From Methanobacterium sp. PtaB.Bin024 (GTDB lineage Archaea; Methanobacteriota; Methanobacteria; Methanobacteriales; Methanobacteriaceae), in the NCBI GenBank assembly GCA_002067065.1, contig MVPY01000045.1:1-17651 (forward strand): a DNA stretch of 17,651 bases, given 5' to 3'. Below, in pieces: positions 9,428 to 15,943 of the stretch. How positions within the stretch are numbered: position 1 is the first letter of the stretch; each line of letters begins with the position of its first letter. Below the pieces are notes generated by a model that worked only from the letters and a program-made list of their open reading frames with translations, was not told the DNA's origin and made no database searches. The position numbers and the translations under genes are program-made.

Positions 9428-9820
9428 CTATCTTCTTCCTCCACCTCCTCCTCCCATGCCACCTCTGCGTCCTCTGGCAGATGGATCCAGAGTTTGCAGT
9501 TTTCCCTGAGATAGGAGGGTTAAATTTTCTTCAACTGTCCCTGGTACCATCTGGTAGGTTTTTATACCCAGTTGTGTTAAAACTTCAAAGGCGTTAGGAC
9601 CAACAGATCCTGATATAATGGCCTCTACTCCTTCATTTCCCACCATTCTGGCAGTTTTTATACCCACACCTCCTTCAGTTGTGGTGGGGTTGGGTATTAT
9701 CTTAACATCTTTGAAATTCCCATCCACCAAATCCACCACAATTAAATGGGAACATCTTCCAAATACAGGGCTGGCCTGGGAATCCAGACTTCCGCCGTTA
9801 GCAGCTATCGCTACTTTCAT
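9428..9820 (-). CDS. NifX-like (dinitrogenase FeMo-cofactor carrier family) protein with Gly/Arg-rich tail
   Basis: A 130-aa protein of the NifB/NifX/NafY carrier family. MTH1175 of Methanothermobacter is a structurally known archaeal member (from memory). Residues 1-110 form the single alpha/beta domain: the start MKVAIAANGG, then SPVFGRCSHL (17-26) and IISGSVGPNAF (68-78). Residues 116-130 are a low-complexity GRRGGMGGGGGGRR tail. In nitrogen fixers such domains carry Fe-S cofactor precursors; no nitrogenase gene is present here, so the cargo is unknown. The ATG directly abuts the TAG stop of the Mrp gene (stop 9823-9821, start 9820), and the Shine-Dalgarno GAGGTGAT is a near-perfect match, so translation is both coupled and efficient. 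Confidence 0.88.
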   Translation of the reverse strand: MKVAIAANGGSLDSQASPVFGRCSHLIVVDLVDGNFKDVKIIPNPTTTEGGVGIKTARMVGNEGVEAIISGSVGPNAFEVLTQLGIKTYQMVPGTVEENLTLLSQGKLQTLDPSARGRRGGMGGGGGGRR

Positions 9821-10681
9821 CTAATCACCTCTTTTATTAGAAATCGTATTTTCAATCTTGGAAACTATTTCCATGAACTTTTTAGATATTTCAGACTCTT
9901 GATCAGAGAGAATGAATGGTTTTCCCTGGTCGGATTTTTCTCTAACCTGAGTTTCCAGGGGTAAGCTTCCTAGGTAGGGTATTTCCAATTCTTCTGAAAG
10001 TTCCTTTCCTTCACCTTTTCCAAAAATATTAATTTCTTTTTTACAGTGAGGACAGGTGAAACCAGACATGTTTTCTATGATGCCTAAAACCGGGATTTTC
10101 AATCCTTTAACCATGTTAACACATTTTCTAACATCTTCACCTGCCACTTCCTGAGGAGTAGTAACCATTACCACCCCATCCAGGGGACTGATGGACTGTA
10201 AAACGGTTAAGGGTTCATCTCCAGTTCCTGGTGGATTATCAATGATCAACATATCGAGTTTACCCCACGAAACATCAGATAAAAACTGTCTTATTGCACC
10301 AGTCTTTTTAGGACCCCTCCAGATGATAGGCGACCCTTTGGATGGTAACATGAACTCTATTGATATAACATCCAAGTTCTTCATTACATTATGTGGCAAT
10401 ATACCCATAGGTGACTGCTCTAAAATCGCGTTTTCAACACCTAACATATGGGGAACATCTGGACCATGGAGATCCACATCCATTAAACCAGTATGATAAC
10501 CCTTTAAAGCAAAGGCCACTGCCAGGTTAACAGCTATGGTTGACTTTCCTACCCCTCCTTTACCACTCATGACAGCAATTTTGTGATTAATATCACTCAT
10601 CCGCTTTATTATGGCAATATCCTGTTGCATTATAAGTTTTTTCTGTTCTTCTTCCGAAATTGTTTCTTCTTCTGCTTTCAA
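9821..10681 (-). CDS. Mrp/NBP35-type Fe-S cluster carrier ATPase
   Basis: A 286-aa P-loop ATPase of the Mrp/ApbC/NBP35 family, which binds and transfers [4Fe-4S] clusters as a dimer (family knowledge). Walker A is SGKGGVGKST (39-48). The switch/Walker B-like region is DVDLHGPDVPHML (68-80) and IIDNPPGTGDE (146-156). The cluster-bridging CxxC is Cys210-Pro-His-Cys213. The frame opens with TTG at 10681, giving a charged amino-terminal extension (EEETISEEEQKK). The next ATG is at 10630 (MQQDIAIIK). I keep the TTG because the region before the P-loop normally has this helical extension and a GAGATGGT sequence precedes it, but the 10630 start is possible. It sits between two NifX-like genes. Confidence 0.93.
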   Translation of the reverse strand: MKAEEETISEEEQKKLIMQQDIAIIKRMSDINHKIAVMSGKGGVGKSTIAVNLAVAFALKGYHTGLMDVDLHGPDVPHMLGVENAILEQSPMGILPHNVMKNLDVISIEFMLPSKGSPIIWRGPKKTGAIRQFLSDVSWGKLDMLIIDNPPGTGDEPLTVLQSISPLDGVVMVTTPQEVAGEDVRKCVNMVKGLKIPVLGIIENMSGFTCPHCKKEINIFGKGEGKELSEELEIPYLGSLPLETQVREKSDQGKPFILSDQESEISKKFMEIVSKIENTISNKRGD

Positions 10682-10743
10682 AGGACCATCTCACTACTTG
10701 TAATGGTAAATTGTATGATATTTCAGACATAATATTACTTGGA

Positions 10744-11115
10744 TTAAATATGGCCATCTGAACAGGCAGAGTCCATGCTGGCTGGTTTTAGTTTTCCTTT
10801 TTCCCAATCCTGTAAGGCTTCAATTACTGTTCCTGATGCTCCAGTATAAACATCAATTCCAGCATTTTGGAGCATTTGGACAGCTTTAGGTCCTAAATTT
10901 CCACATAAAAGCTTATTGGCCCCTGAGCCAGTGATGAATTCGCCAGGAGTCATGTTACCACCAACGTGTTTGGCCATACTTTCTAAGATCTGAATGTTCT
11001 CTATTTTGTCATTTTCATATTTGATTAAAACAAAATAGGAGGTTTTTCCCAGATGTTGGGATATTTTACTTTTTAAACCTCCCTGATCCAGACTCGGAAT
11101 GCATATTAATACCAT
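10744..11115 (-). CDS. NifX-like (dinitrogenase FeMo-cofactor carrier family) protein, second copy
   Basis: A 123-aa single-domain member of the NifX/NafY carrier family. It contains QHLGKTSYFVL (20-30), which matches the FGKTPYFLI segment of the transporter-fused domain in this window. A glycine-rich CGNLGPKAVQMLQ (71-83) matches SVGPNAFEVLTQ of the other copy. The carboxyl end DSACSDGHI is short and could bind a metal through Cys and His. I start at ATG 11115 because GGAGGT lies 7 bases upstream. The ATG at 11130 overlaps that ribosome binding site (ATGGAGG). The gene follows the DUF134 regulator by 26 bases and precedes the Mrp ATPase by 62 bases. Confidence 0.87.
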   Translation of the reverse strand: MVLICIPSLDQGGLKSKISQHLGKTSYFVLIKYENDKIENIQILESMAKHVGGNMTPGEFITGSGANKLLCGNLGPKAVQMLQNAGIDVYTGASGTVIEALQDWEKGKLKPASMDSACSDGHI

Positions 11116-11136
11116 TTCTGATACCTCCATTAAAGA

Positions 11137-11155
11137 ACGGTTTAATCAGAACCGT
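11137..11155. repeat. Inverted repeat spanning the DUF134 stop codon
   Basis: ACGGTT, a 7-base spacer, then AACCGT. The RNA hairpin would include the stop codon of the DUF134 gene and lie about 20 bases before the next start. It has no T-tract, so it is more likely an mRNA structure between genes than a terminator. Confidence 0.4.
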
Positions 11156-11762
11156 AAAGTGGAAGACCACATTTAGGGCATTTTGATTGGCGACAGGGGA
11201 TTCCTGGAGTTTTTGGAGCTTCATAACCACACTCGGGGCATTTACATACTCTTGGAGGTCCAGCACCCATTCCAGCTCCCCCTCCAGAGCCCATACCCCT
11301 ACCAGCAACACCCCTTCTTCTTCCTAATCCTGGTTGTGCTGTAGTGATCTGGGAATCTGCTTCTACACTTATTAGTTCAATGTTTTCTGAATCACAATCT
11401 GGACATTTATCATATTCTTTACTTGCACTTTGCCATTCGAAACCGCAATTTTTGCATAAATATCTTTTTTTATCCATAATATAATCTCCTCCTTTTATTT
11501 GGATTATTCTGCCTTCAACTAAAGCCCTTGAGATTTTTTTACGAGCTGAATTAAGAGTTCTGTGAAATGTAGATTGAGAAATATCCATAATCTCTGCTGA
11601 TTTTTTTTGCTGGATACTCTGATAATCACTGAGTCTTAAAGATTCAAACTCTTCCATTGTGATATTTAATGGTTCAAATTCATTTGCACCAACTATATCT
11701 GGAGAAAACCGACATACTCGGGGTTTCCCCAATATTCGACTCAATCTTCTAGGCCTAGGCAT
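11142..11762 (-). CDS. DUF134 helix-turn-helix DNA-binding protein with two zinc ribbons
   Basis: A 206-aa protein in three parts. Residues 1-90 are a DUF134 domain with a sigma-factor-like helix-turn-helix (MTMEEFESLRLSDYQ region 36-48, then AEIMDISQSTFHRTLNSAR 56-74). Residues 96-130 are a zinc ribbon (Cys103, 106, 120, 123). After a Gly/Arg-rich linker (145-170) comes a second ribbon (Cys175, 178, 195, 198, with Cys173 and Cys190 nearby). It heads the operon with the NifX-like and Mrp genes and is a likely metal- or Fe-S-responsive regulator of it; this role is inferred from position. A very strong promoter lies just upstream and no ribosome binding site precedes the ATG, suggesting a leaderless message. 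An internal ATG (Met96) has its own strong ribosome binding site. Confidence 0.85.
   Translation of the reverse strand: MPRPRRLSRILGKPRVCRFSPDIVGANEFEPLNITMEEFESLRLSDYQSIQQKKSAEIMDISQSTFHRTLNSARKKISRALVEGRIIQIKGGDYIMDKKRYLCKNCGFEWQSASKEYDKCPDCDSENIELISVEADSQITTAQPGLGRRRGVAGRGMGSGGGAGMGAGPPRVCKCPECGYEAPKTPGIPCRQSKCPKCGLPLYGSD
11477..11494 (-). promoter_or_regulatory. Internal ribosome binding site and possible second start inside the DUF134 gene
   Basis: The minus strand reads AAGGAGGAGAT, six bases, then ATG at 11477, in frame with the DUF134 protein. Use of this start would make a separate 111-aa double zinc-ribbon protein (MDKKRYLCKNC...). The motif also encodes Lys-Gly-Gly-Asp of the long protein, so it could be coincidental. 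Confidence 0.45.
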
Positions 11763-11786
11763 GTTATGAATATATATTCAAAATAG

Positions 11787-11799
11787 TATATAAACTTTA
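11787..11799 (-). promoter_or_regulatory. Strong BRE/TATA promoter of the DUF134-NifX-Mrp operon
   Basis: On the minus strand: TAAAG followed by TTTATATA, a consensus archaeal BRE/TATA pair. The TATA centre is about 28 bases from the DUF134 ATG at 11762, so transcription should start within a few bases of the start codon. A second copy of the same 12-bp unit (AGTATATAAACT on the plus strand) lies 50 bases further upstream at 11835-11846. Confidence 0.75.
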
Positions 11800-11851
11800 C
11801 CCAATCCCCTAACAAACTATCAACAAAAAAACAAAGTATATAAACTATTAA

Positions 11852-11865
11852 ACCTTAAATAAGGT
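11852..11865. promoter_or_regulatory. Palindrome in the DUF134/feoA divergent region, candidate operator
   Basis: ACCTTA-AA-TAAGGT, perfect 6-bp arms. It lies about 60 bases upstream of the DUF134 TATA box. The half-site-like string CCTTAAAAT recurs near 11882 and near 11988, the latter next to the feoA TATA box. The 287-base gap contains no gene-like frame. Confidence 0.4.
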
Positions 11866-11995
11866 AATAACATAATATAAACCTTAAAATCCAATAAATT
11901 GATTTATAATCTGGAAAACAAATTTATACAGTCGCTTATGTGTTGATTAAATGAATTAACAACTAATTATTTTTCAATTCAATTTTACCTTAAAA

Positions 11996-12004
11996 TTATA
12001 AATA
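11996..12004 (+). promoter_or_regulatory. feoA: Candidate TATA box of feoAB
   Basis: TTATAAATA preceded by A-rich BRE-like sequence (ACCTTAAAA). Its centre is about 50 bases before the feoA ATG, which predicts transcription starting near 12025 and a short leader of about 25 bases containing the ribosome binding site AGGTG. Confidence 0.55.
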
Positions 12005-12018
12005 GGTGAAAAAGAAAA

Positions 12019-12034
12019 GTTAGGTTTATCTAAC
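12019..12034. promoter_or_regulatory. Palindrome over the predicted feoAB start site, candidate metal-regulator operator
   Basis: GTTAG-GTTTAT-CTAAC, with an inner TTAGG...CTAA resembling the half-sites recognised by DtxR/IdeR-type iron regulators. It overlaps the predicted transcription start, a place where binding would block initiation. The resemblance is by eye only. Confidence 0.45.
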
Positions 12035-12049
12035 ATTTGAAGGTGTATC

Positions 12050-12277
12050 ATGATCACATTAGTAGAACTTAAAAATGGGAAAAATGCAACAATCAAAAAA
12101 ATTGAAGGAGGTCCTGGTTTAAAAAATCGTTTAGAAGTGATGAACCTTCGTGAGGGAAAAAGGATTAGGAAAACATGCTCAGCACCCCTACATGGTCCGG
12201 TAGTCCTGGAGATAGATGGCTTTAAAATGGCCATAGGCCGAGGAATGGCCAAAAAGGTGTGGGTGGAAGAAATTTGA
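12050..12277 (+). CDS. feoA: FeoA ferrous iron transport accessory protein
   Basis: FeoA, 75 aa, is a small SH3-like cytoplasmic protein that works with the FeoB channel in Fe(II) uptake. The sequence shows the expected pattern: LVELKNGKNATIKKIEGG at the start, a central LREGKRIRK, PLHGPVVLEIDGFKMAIGRGMA and a short end. It starts at ATG 12050 with AGGTG four bases upstream, and its stop overlaps the likely FeoB start by four bases (TTGA). It is likely controlled by iron through the palindrome just upstream. Identification is strong for this size because feoB follows directly. Confidence 0.92.
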   Translation: MITLVELKNGKNATIKKIEGGPGLKNRLEVMNLREGKRIRKTCSAPLHGPVVLEIDGFKMAIGRGMAKKVWVEEI

Positions 12278-14007
12278 AGAAAATATTACTTATGGGCAAC
12301 CCTAATGTGGGTAAAAGTGTTGTTTTCTCCAGATTAACCGGAGTAAACGTGATCCAATCGAATTATCCTGGCACTACCGTAGGATTCACTAAAGGACATC
12401 TTAAAATAGGTAAAAATGAAATGGACATCATAGATGTGCCTGGAACCTACTCGTTATCTCCCTCCTGTAAAGCTGAAGAAGTAGCCAGGGACATGTTTTT
12501 TGATGAAAAACCTGACCTAATCATCAATGTTTTAGATGTCACCAACCTGGAGAGAAACCTATATCTCACCCTCCAGATTCTGGAAAAAAACATCCCCACA
12601 GTGATATTACTTAACATGTGGGATGCTGCCAAAAGAAAAGGGATTCATGTAAATCTGGAAAAACTCCAAGAAATCATAGGACTTAAGGTTATTCCAGCAG
12701 TGGCTGTTACCGGTGAAGGAATAAAAGATCTGGTTAACATTATAGACGAAATAACTCTAAATAAGAATATAAAACTTTCCAAAATCCCCAAAATGGATGA
12801 TAGTGAAAAATGGGCCTTTATAGGAGAGATATTATCAGAAGTTCAGAAGATAGAACACCGCCACCCCTCCCTACTGGAAAAATTAGAAGATGCATCAGTA
12901 AAACCTTTTTCAGGAATTATAATAGCAATAATAGTACTATTCATCACCATGCAGGTGATAATAGGGATTGGAGAGTTTTTAATCAACTATATTCTAGATC
13001 CATTATATTACCAGTACTACGGGCCGTTTATTACCAGTTTGGTGCAAAACTCTATTCCCACTGGCTTCATCCATGATATCCTAATAGGCAGCGGATATGA
13101 GTATGAAACTTCCTTTGGCCTGTTAACTACCGGAATTTATGTAATATTCGCAGTTGTTTTACCCTATATTTTATCTTTCTATTTTATTTTAGGTTTCCTG
13201 GAGGATTTTGGATATCTTCCCCGTCTTGCAGTGCTGCTTGACAGTATAATGCATAAATTAGGGCTGCATGGTTATGCAACCATACCCATTATTCTTGGCT
13301 TTGGTTGTAATGTCCCTGCCATGCTTTCAACCCGAATTTTGGAAGGAAAAAGGGAAAAATTCATAGCCACAACACTCATCGCCATATCAATCCCATGCAT
13401 GGCCCAAACAGCTGTTATAATAGGATTACTGGGTAAGTACGGAATCCAATATATTATCCTGATCTATGGGACGCTTTTGATACTTTTCATCGTACTGGGA
13501 TCTATCTTAAACTTCTTGTTGAAAGGAGAAAGTCCGGAAATTTTCTTTGAAATCCCACCTTACCGAATACCCCACATGGAGACATTGCTTAAAAAAACCT
13601 GGATGAGAGTGAAGGGGTTCCTGCTAGAGGCTTTACCATTCGTATTCCTGGGAATACTGGCCATCAATATCCTGTACCTTATAGGAGTGATGGGAGCCCT
13701 TTCTAACCTACTGTCCCCCATCATGTCACAAATGTTGGGACTTCCAGATCAGGCCATTGATGCATTGATCATGGGATTTTTAAGGAAAGATCTGGCAACA
13801 GCCATGCTCGCACCCTTAAACTTAAGCCCAAACCAACTTGTTGTAGCTTGTACTGTTTTGGCAACCAGTTTTCCCTGTATTGCCACGTTTGTTGTTCTAA
13901 TTAAAGAGATCGGTGTTAAAGACATGCTGAAAACCGTTGTTCTGATGTTATCTGTTGCCCTGATCACCGGAACCATACTTAATTTAATACTGAACGGATT
14001 ATTATGA
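12274..14007 (+). CDS. feoB: FeoB ferrous iron transporter
   Basis: FeoB is a membrane Fe(II) transporter with an amino-terminal GTPase domain. G1 is GNPNVGKS (8-15), the G2 threonine is in YPGTT (31-35), G3 is DVPG (54-57) and G4 is NMWD (114-117). The helical spacer ends near residue 205. The rest is hydrophobic with two Gate-like regions, including GFGCNVPAM (about 350) and a later SFPCIATFVVL segment. At about 577 aa it is shorter than the 700-770 aa bacterial proteins but complete. I favour TTG 12274 as start: it overlaps the feoA stop (TTGA), has GGTGG 8 bases upstream, and yields the usual KKILLMGNPNVGKS beginning. GTG 12259 is the alternative (582 aa). Confidence 0.95.
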   Translation: MKKILLMGNPNVGKSVVFSRLTGVNVIQSNYPGTTVGFTKGHLKIGKNEMDIIDVPGTYSLSPSCKAEEVARDMFFDEKPDLIINVLDVTNLERNLYLTLQILEKNIPTVILLNMWDAAKRKGIHVNLEKLQEIIGLKVIPAVAVTGEGIKDLVNIIDEITLNKNIKLSKIPKMDDSEKWAFIGEILSEVQKIEHRHPSLLEKLEDASVKPFSGIIIAIIVLFITMQVIIGIGEFLINYILDPLYYQYYGPFITSLVQNSIPTGFIHDILIGSGYEYETSFGLLTTGIYVIFAVVLPYILSFYFILGFLEDFGYLPRLAVLLDSIMHKLGLHGYATIPIILGFGCNVPAMLSTRILEGKREKFIATTLIAISIPCMAQTAVIIGLLGKYGIQYIILIYGTLLILFIVLGSILNFLLKGESPEIFFEIPPYRIPHMETLLKKTWMRVKGFLLEALPFVFLGILAINILYLIGVMGALSNLLSPIMSQMLGLPDQAIDALIMGFLRKDLATAMLAPLNLSPNQLVVACTVLATSFPCIATFVVLIKEIGVKDMLKTVVLMLSVALITGTILNLILNGLL

Positions 14008-14130
14008 AATGATGGACTCCTTACCTTAAAATAGTTCTTTACTTTAAAAAATTCCCTTTGATATTGCTATGTAACTGCAAAGACTGGTCATGATATGGCA
14101 AAAAAATAGAGGATGATTAAATATTTTCCC

Positions 14131-14152
14131 AAAAAAACATCCAAGGGATGTT
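14131..14152 (-). terminator. Intrinsic-type terminator after the DUF2124 gene
   Basis: On the minus strand AACATCC-CTT-GGATGTT (7-bp perfect stem) runs straight into a T-tract (the A7 run at 14131-14137 on the plus strand). It lies about 70 bases beyond the DUF2124 stop. The rest of the 216-base gap after feoB shows no gene and no convincing plus-strand terminator. Confidence 0.65.
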
Positions 14153-14223
14153 AAATTTAATAAAAAGAAAAAAGAATTAATGAAAAAAAGCGATTGAATT
14201 TAATTCTCATCAAACAGTATAAT

Positions 14224-14700
14224 TTATTCAGTAACCACTGTTTCTAAAGTGGTGTCAATCACAACATCAAAGGGTATCTTTTTAGTCCAACCCGCCCTTT
14301 CGAAGATGTCCATGAAACAAACACCGATTACTTTTGGTTTTTCATCACCAGAAATCTCCTCTAACATGTTCACAACATCTTCTGGTGCGCATCCAAATTT
14401 AGGCATTGCAAGACCACCCATAACTACCACCACTTCCGGGTTTTGAGGATCAGCTTTTTGATCTACAACACCAAAACCAATGTTTGGTTGCTCTTTTATC
14501 ATTTTTGCCTCATCTATGTCAGATTTAGGCACGTATATCATTTCAAAATCTTTATCCCGAATGGCATATGCAAGTAATTCTATGAAAGGTGTGCATACCG
14601 CAACTGATCCTGTAAAAACTACAGTTGAACCATTCTCAATTTCTTTCACATTTTCTCTGAAGGCCCCTGTGAAACCTACAATACCACTTTTCTTTTCCAT
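14224..14700 (-). CDS. DUF2124 family protein of unknown function
   Basis: A 158-aa soluble protein that I match, from memory of sequence style, to the archaeal DUF2124 family common in methanogens. It has an alpha/beta pattern with repeated hydrophobic strands (STVVFTGSVAVCTPFIELL at 24-42, EVVVVMGGLAMPKFG at 89-103, KVIGVCFMDIF at about 119-129). There are three cysteines, in AVCTPF, FGCAPED and GVCFMD. No signal peptide, membrane segment or known catalytic motif is seen. The start is ATG 14700 with an excellent ribosome binding site (AAAGGTGAT, 5 bases upstream). It is a single-gene unit with its own promoter, a tandem repeat upstream of that promoter, and a hairpin terminator. Confidence 0.75.
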   Translation of the reverse strand: MEKKSGIVGFTGAFRENVKEIENGSTVVFTGSVAVCTPFIELLAYAIRDKDFEMIYVPKSDIDEAKMIKEQPNIGFGVVDQKADPQNPEVVVVMGGLAMPKFGCAPEDVVNMLEEISGDEKPKVIGVCFMDIFERAGWTKKIPFDVVIDTTLETVVTE

Positions 14701-14740
14701 TTTACATCACCTTTAACCACAATTTCAGATTACTACTATC

Positions 14741-14769
14741 TAATTATTATATTTGATAACTTTGATAAC
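14741..14769 (-). promoter_or_regulatory. DUF2124 promoter with upstream 9-bp tandem repeat
   Basis: The minus strand reads two identical copies of GTTATCAAA in tandem (14769-14752), running into a TATA-like ATATAATAA. The repeat sits exactly where a BRE or an activator site would be. The TATA-like box is about 45 bases from the ATG. Confidence 0.45.
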
Positions 14770-14803
14770 ATAAAGAATTTCATTAACATGGGGTGGCAAT
14801 TTT

Positions 14804-14820
14804 TTTTTTCAAAGAAAAAA
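14804..14820. terminator. T-rich inverted repeat, likely terminator of the metallophosphoesterase gene
   Basis: TTTTTTC-AAA-GAAAAAA on the plus strand. Its minus-strand T-tract begins about 22 bases after the phosphoesterase stop. The plus strand also carries a T9 run, so it could act in both directions, though no plus-strand gene ends here. Confidence 0.45.
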
Positions 14821-14841
14821 CTAAATTTTATAGGATAACAA

Positions 14842-15912
14842 TCAACTTTTCAATCTGATTAAAGTTATCTCACACCTGGACCCAAGGCGCATGGGAGGCC
14901 CCCATGTACCAGTACCCTGAGATACGTAAAGCTGTGTTCCTTTATATTCATATAACCCTGTGAGATATGGGAACATCAATTTAACCAGCACATTGAATGG
15001 TATCATTTGGCCGTTATGGGTGTGGCCTGAAAGTTGTAAGTCAATTCCAGCCTCATTGGCATCTTTCAACTCCCTGGGGAGATGGTAAAGAAGAATTGAT
15101 GGTTTATCCTCGTCGATTTTAAGCTGGGAAAGGGTTTTTTTCAGATGATCCCTCTCAAAAGAATAATCCACCCCTATCACCTGTATCCTGTTAAACTCAA
15201 CCAATTCATTTTGGAGTATTTTCAGATCTGTGCATCCCAAAACCCTGAAAACCTCATCCAGTCCCTCATAAGTCTCATGATTACCAGTGACAAAAAATGT
15301 TGGTGCATTAAAACGGTTTATGGCTTTGAATGTATGTTTATGCAGTCTGGCACTGCCATCAACCAGGTCTCCTGTAATGAAAATCACATCTGAATTAAGT
15401 TTATTGGTTTCGGTAACAATTCTCTCCATGTACCCGGAGTTTCTCACTGAACCAATGTGGATGTCACTAAGGTGGACCGCCATCAAATCATCTTTTAAAC
15501 CTTTTAATGGTATTTCAATTTCATTAATCTTCAATAAATAGCTGTTATAAATAGCATATGCACTGATAATAATTGTTAATATTGCAATTATGATTCCTGC
15601 AGTTTCACGAGGCAGTGTGATAAAAAAGGATAGCACCAAATAGATTATGAGGAAAAATAGCAGATAAAATGATATTCCCATCCATGCAGAAGCCACGGTG
15701 TAGAATATACGGGTTATATTGTTGGACACCGTCCTTTCAATAATGTTGCTAACTGGATAGGATAATGCAGCAATTAACATGATAACGTAAAATCCATTAT
15801 CCATTGGAAGACCAAGTAAAAAAGACATTCCAAAGAAAACATAGTAGTTAAGAACTAGAAACCCCGCAAAAAATAGGGATACAAACATTAAATACTGGAT
15901 AATTGTTCTCAT
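14842..15912 (-). CDS. Membrane-anchored calcineurin-like metallophosphoesterase
   Basis: A 356-aa protein. Residues 1-125 contain about four hydrophobic helices (roughly 5-25, 40-56, 72-98, 104-125), and residues 140-356 form a calcineurin-like phosphoesterase domain. All metal-ligand motifs are present: Asp150-x-His152 (SDIHIGS), Gly181-Asp182 (GDLVDGS), Asn211-His212 (GNHE), His276 (YHLP) and His296-x-His298 (GHTHNGQ). The layout matches YkuE-like membrane phosphoesterases, some of which act on lipid-linked substrates; the substrate here is unknown. It starts at ATG 15912 with a weak ribosome binding site (GGCGAT). It is a single-gene unit, and its promoter region holds a palindrome. Confidence 0.88.
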   Translation of the reverse strand: MRTIIQYLMFVSLFFAGFLVLNYYVFFGMSFLLGLPMDNGFYVIMLIAALSYPVSNIIERTVSNNITRIFYTVASAWMGISFYLLFFLIIYLVLSFFITLPRETAGIIIAILTIIISAYAIYNSYLLKINEIEIPLKGLKDDLMAVHLSDIHIGSVRNSGYMERIVTETNKLNSDVIFITGDLVDGSARLHKHTFKAINRFNAPTFFVTGNHETYEGLDEVFRVLGCTDLKILQNELVEFNRIQVIGVDYSFERDHLKKTLSQLKIDEDKPSILLYHLPRELKDANEAGIDLQLSGHTHNGQMIPFNVLVKLMFPYLTGLYEYKGTQLYVSQGTGTWGPPMRLGSRCEITLIRLKS

Positions 15913-15943
15913 CTTAAATCGCCGGAAAGTCTGTTAGCACCAA

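Noticed and set aside
11066..11311. 81-aa minus-strand frame overlapping the DUF134 and NifX-like genes
   Set aside because: It covers the zinc-ribbon coding region in another frame; the Cys-rich ribbon in the main frame is clearly the real product.
5500..11762. A nitrogen-fixation (nif) cluster
   Set aside because: NifX-like domains are present, but there is no nifH, nifD, nifK, nifE, nifN or nifB radical SAM gene; MinD-ferredoxin proteins are not NifH (no NifH-type cluster cysteines between subunits).
11940..11963. Imperfect inverted repeat GTTG-A-TTAA...TTAA-CAAC upstream of feoA
   Set aside because: It contains a bulge and simple AT-rich sequence; weaker than the two perfect palindromes nearby.
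12259..12273. GTG 12259 as the FeoB start
   Set aside because: It would add MGGRN before the usual beginning and bury the GGTGG ribosome binding site used by TTG 12274; kept only as an alternative.
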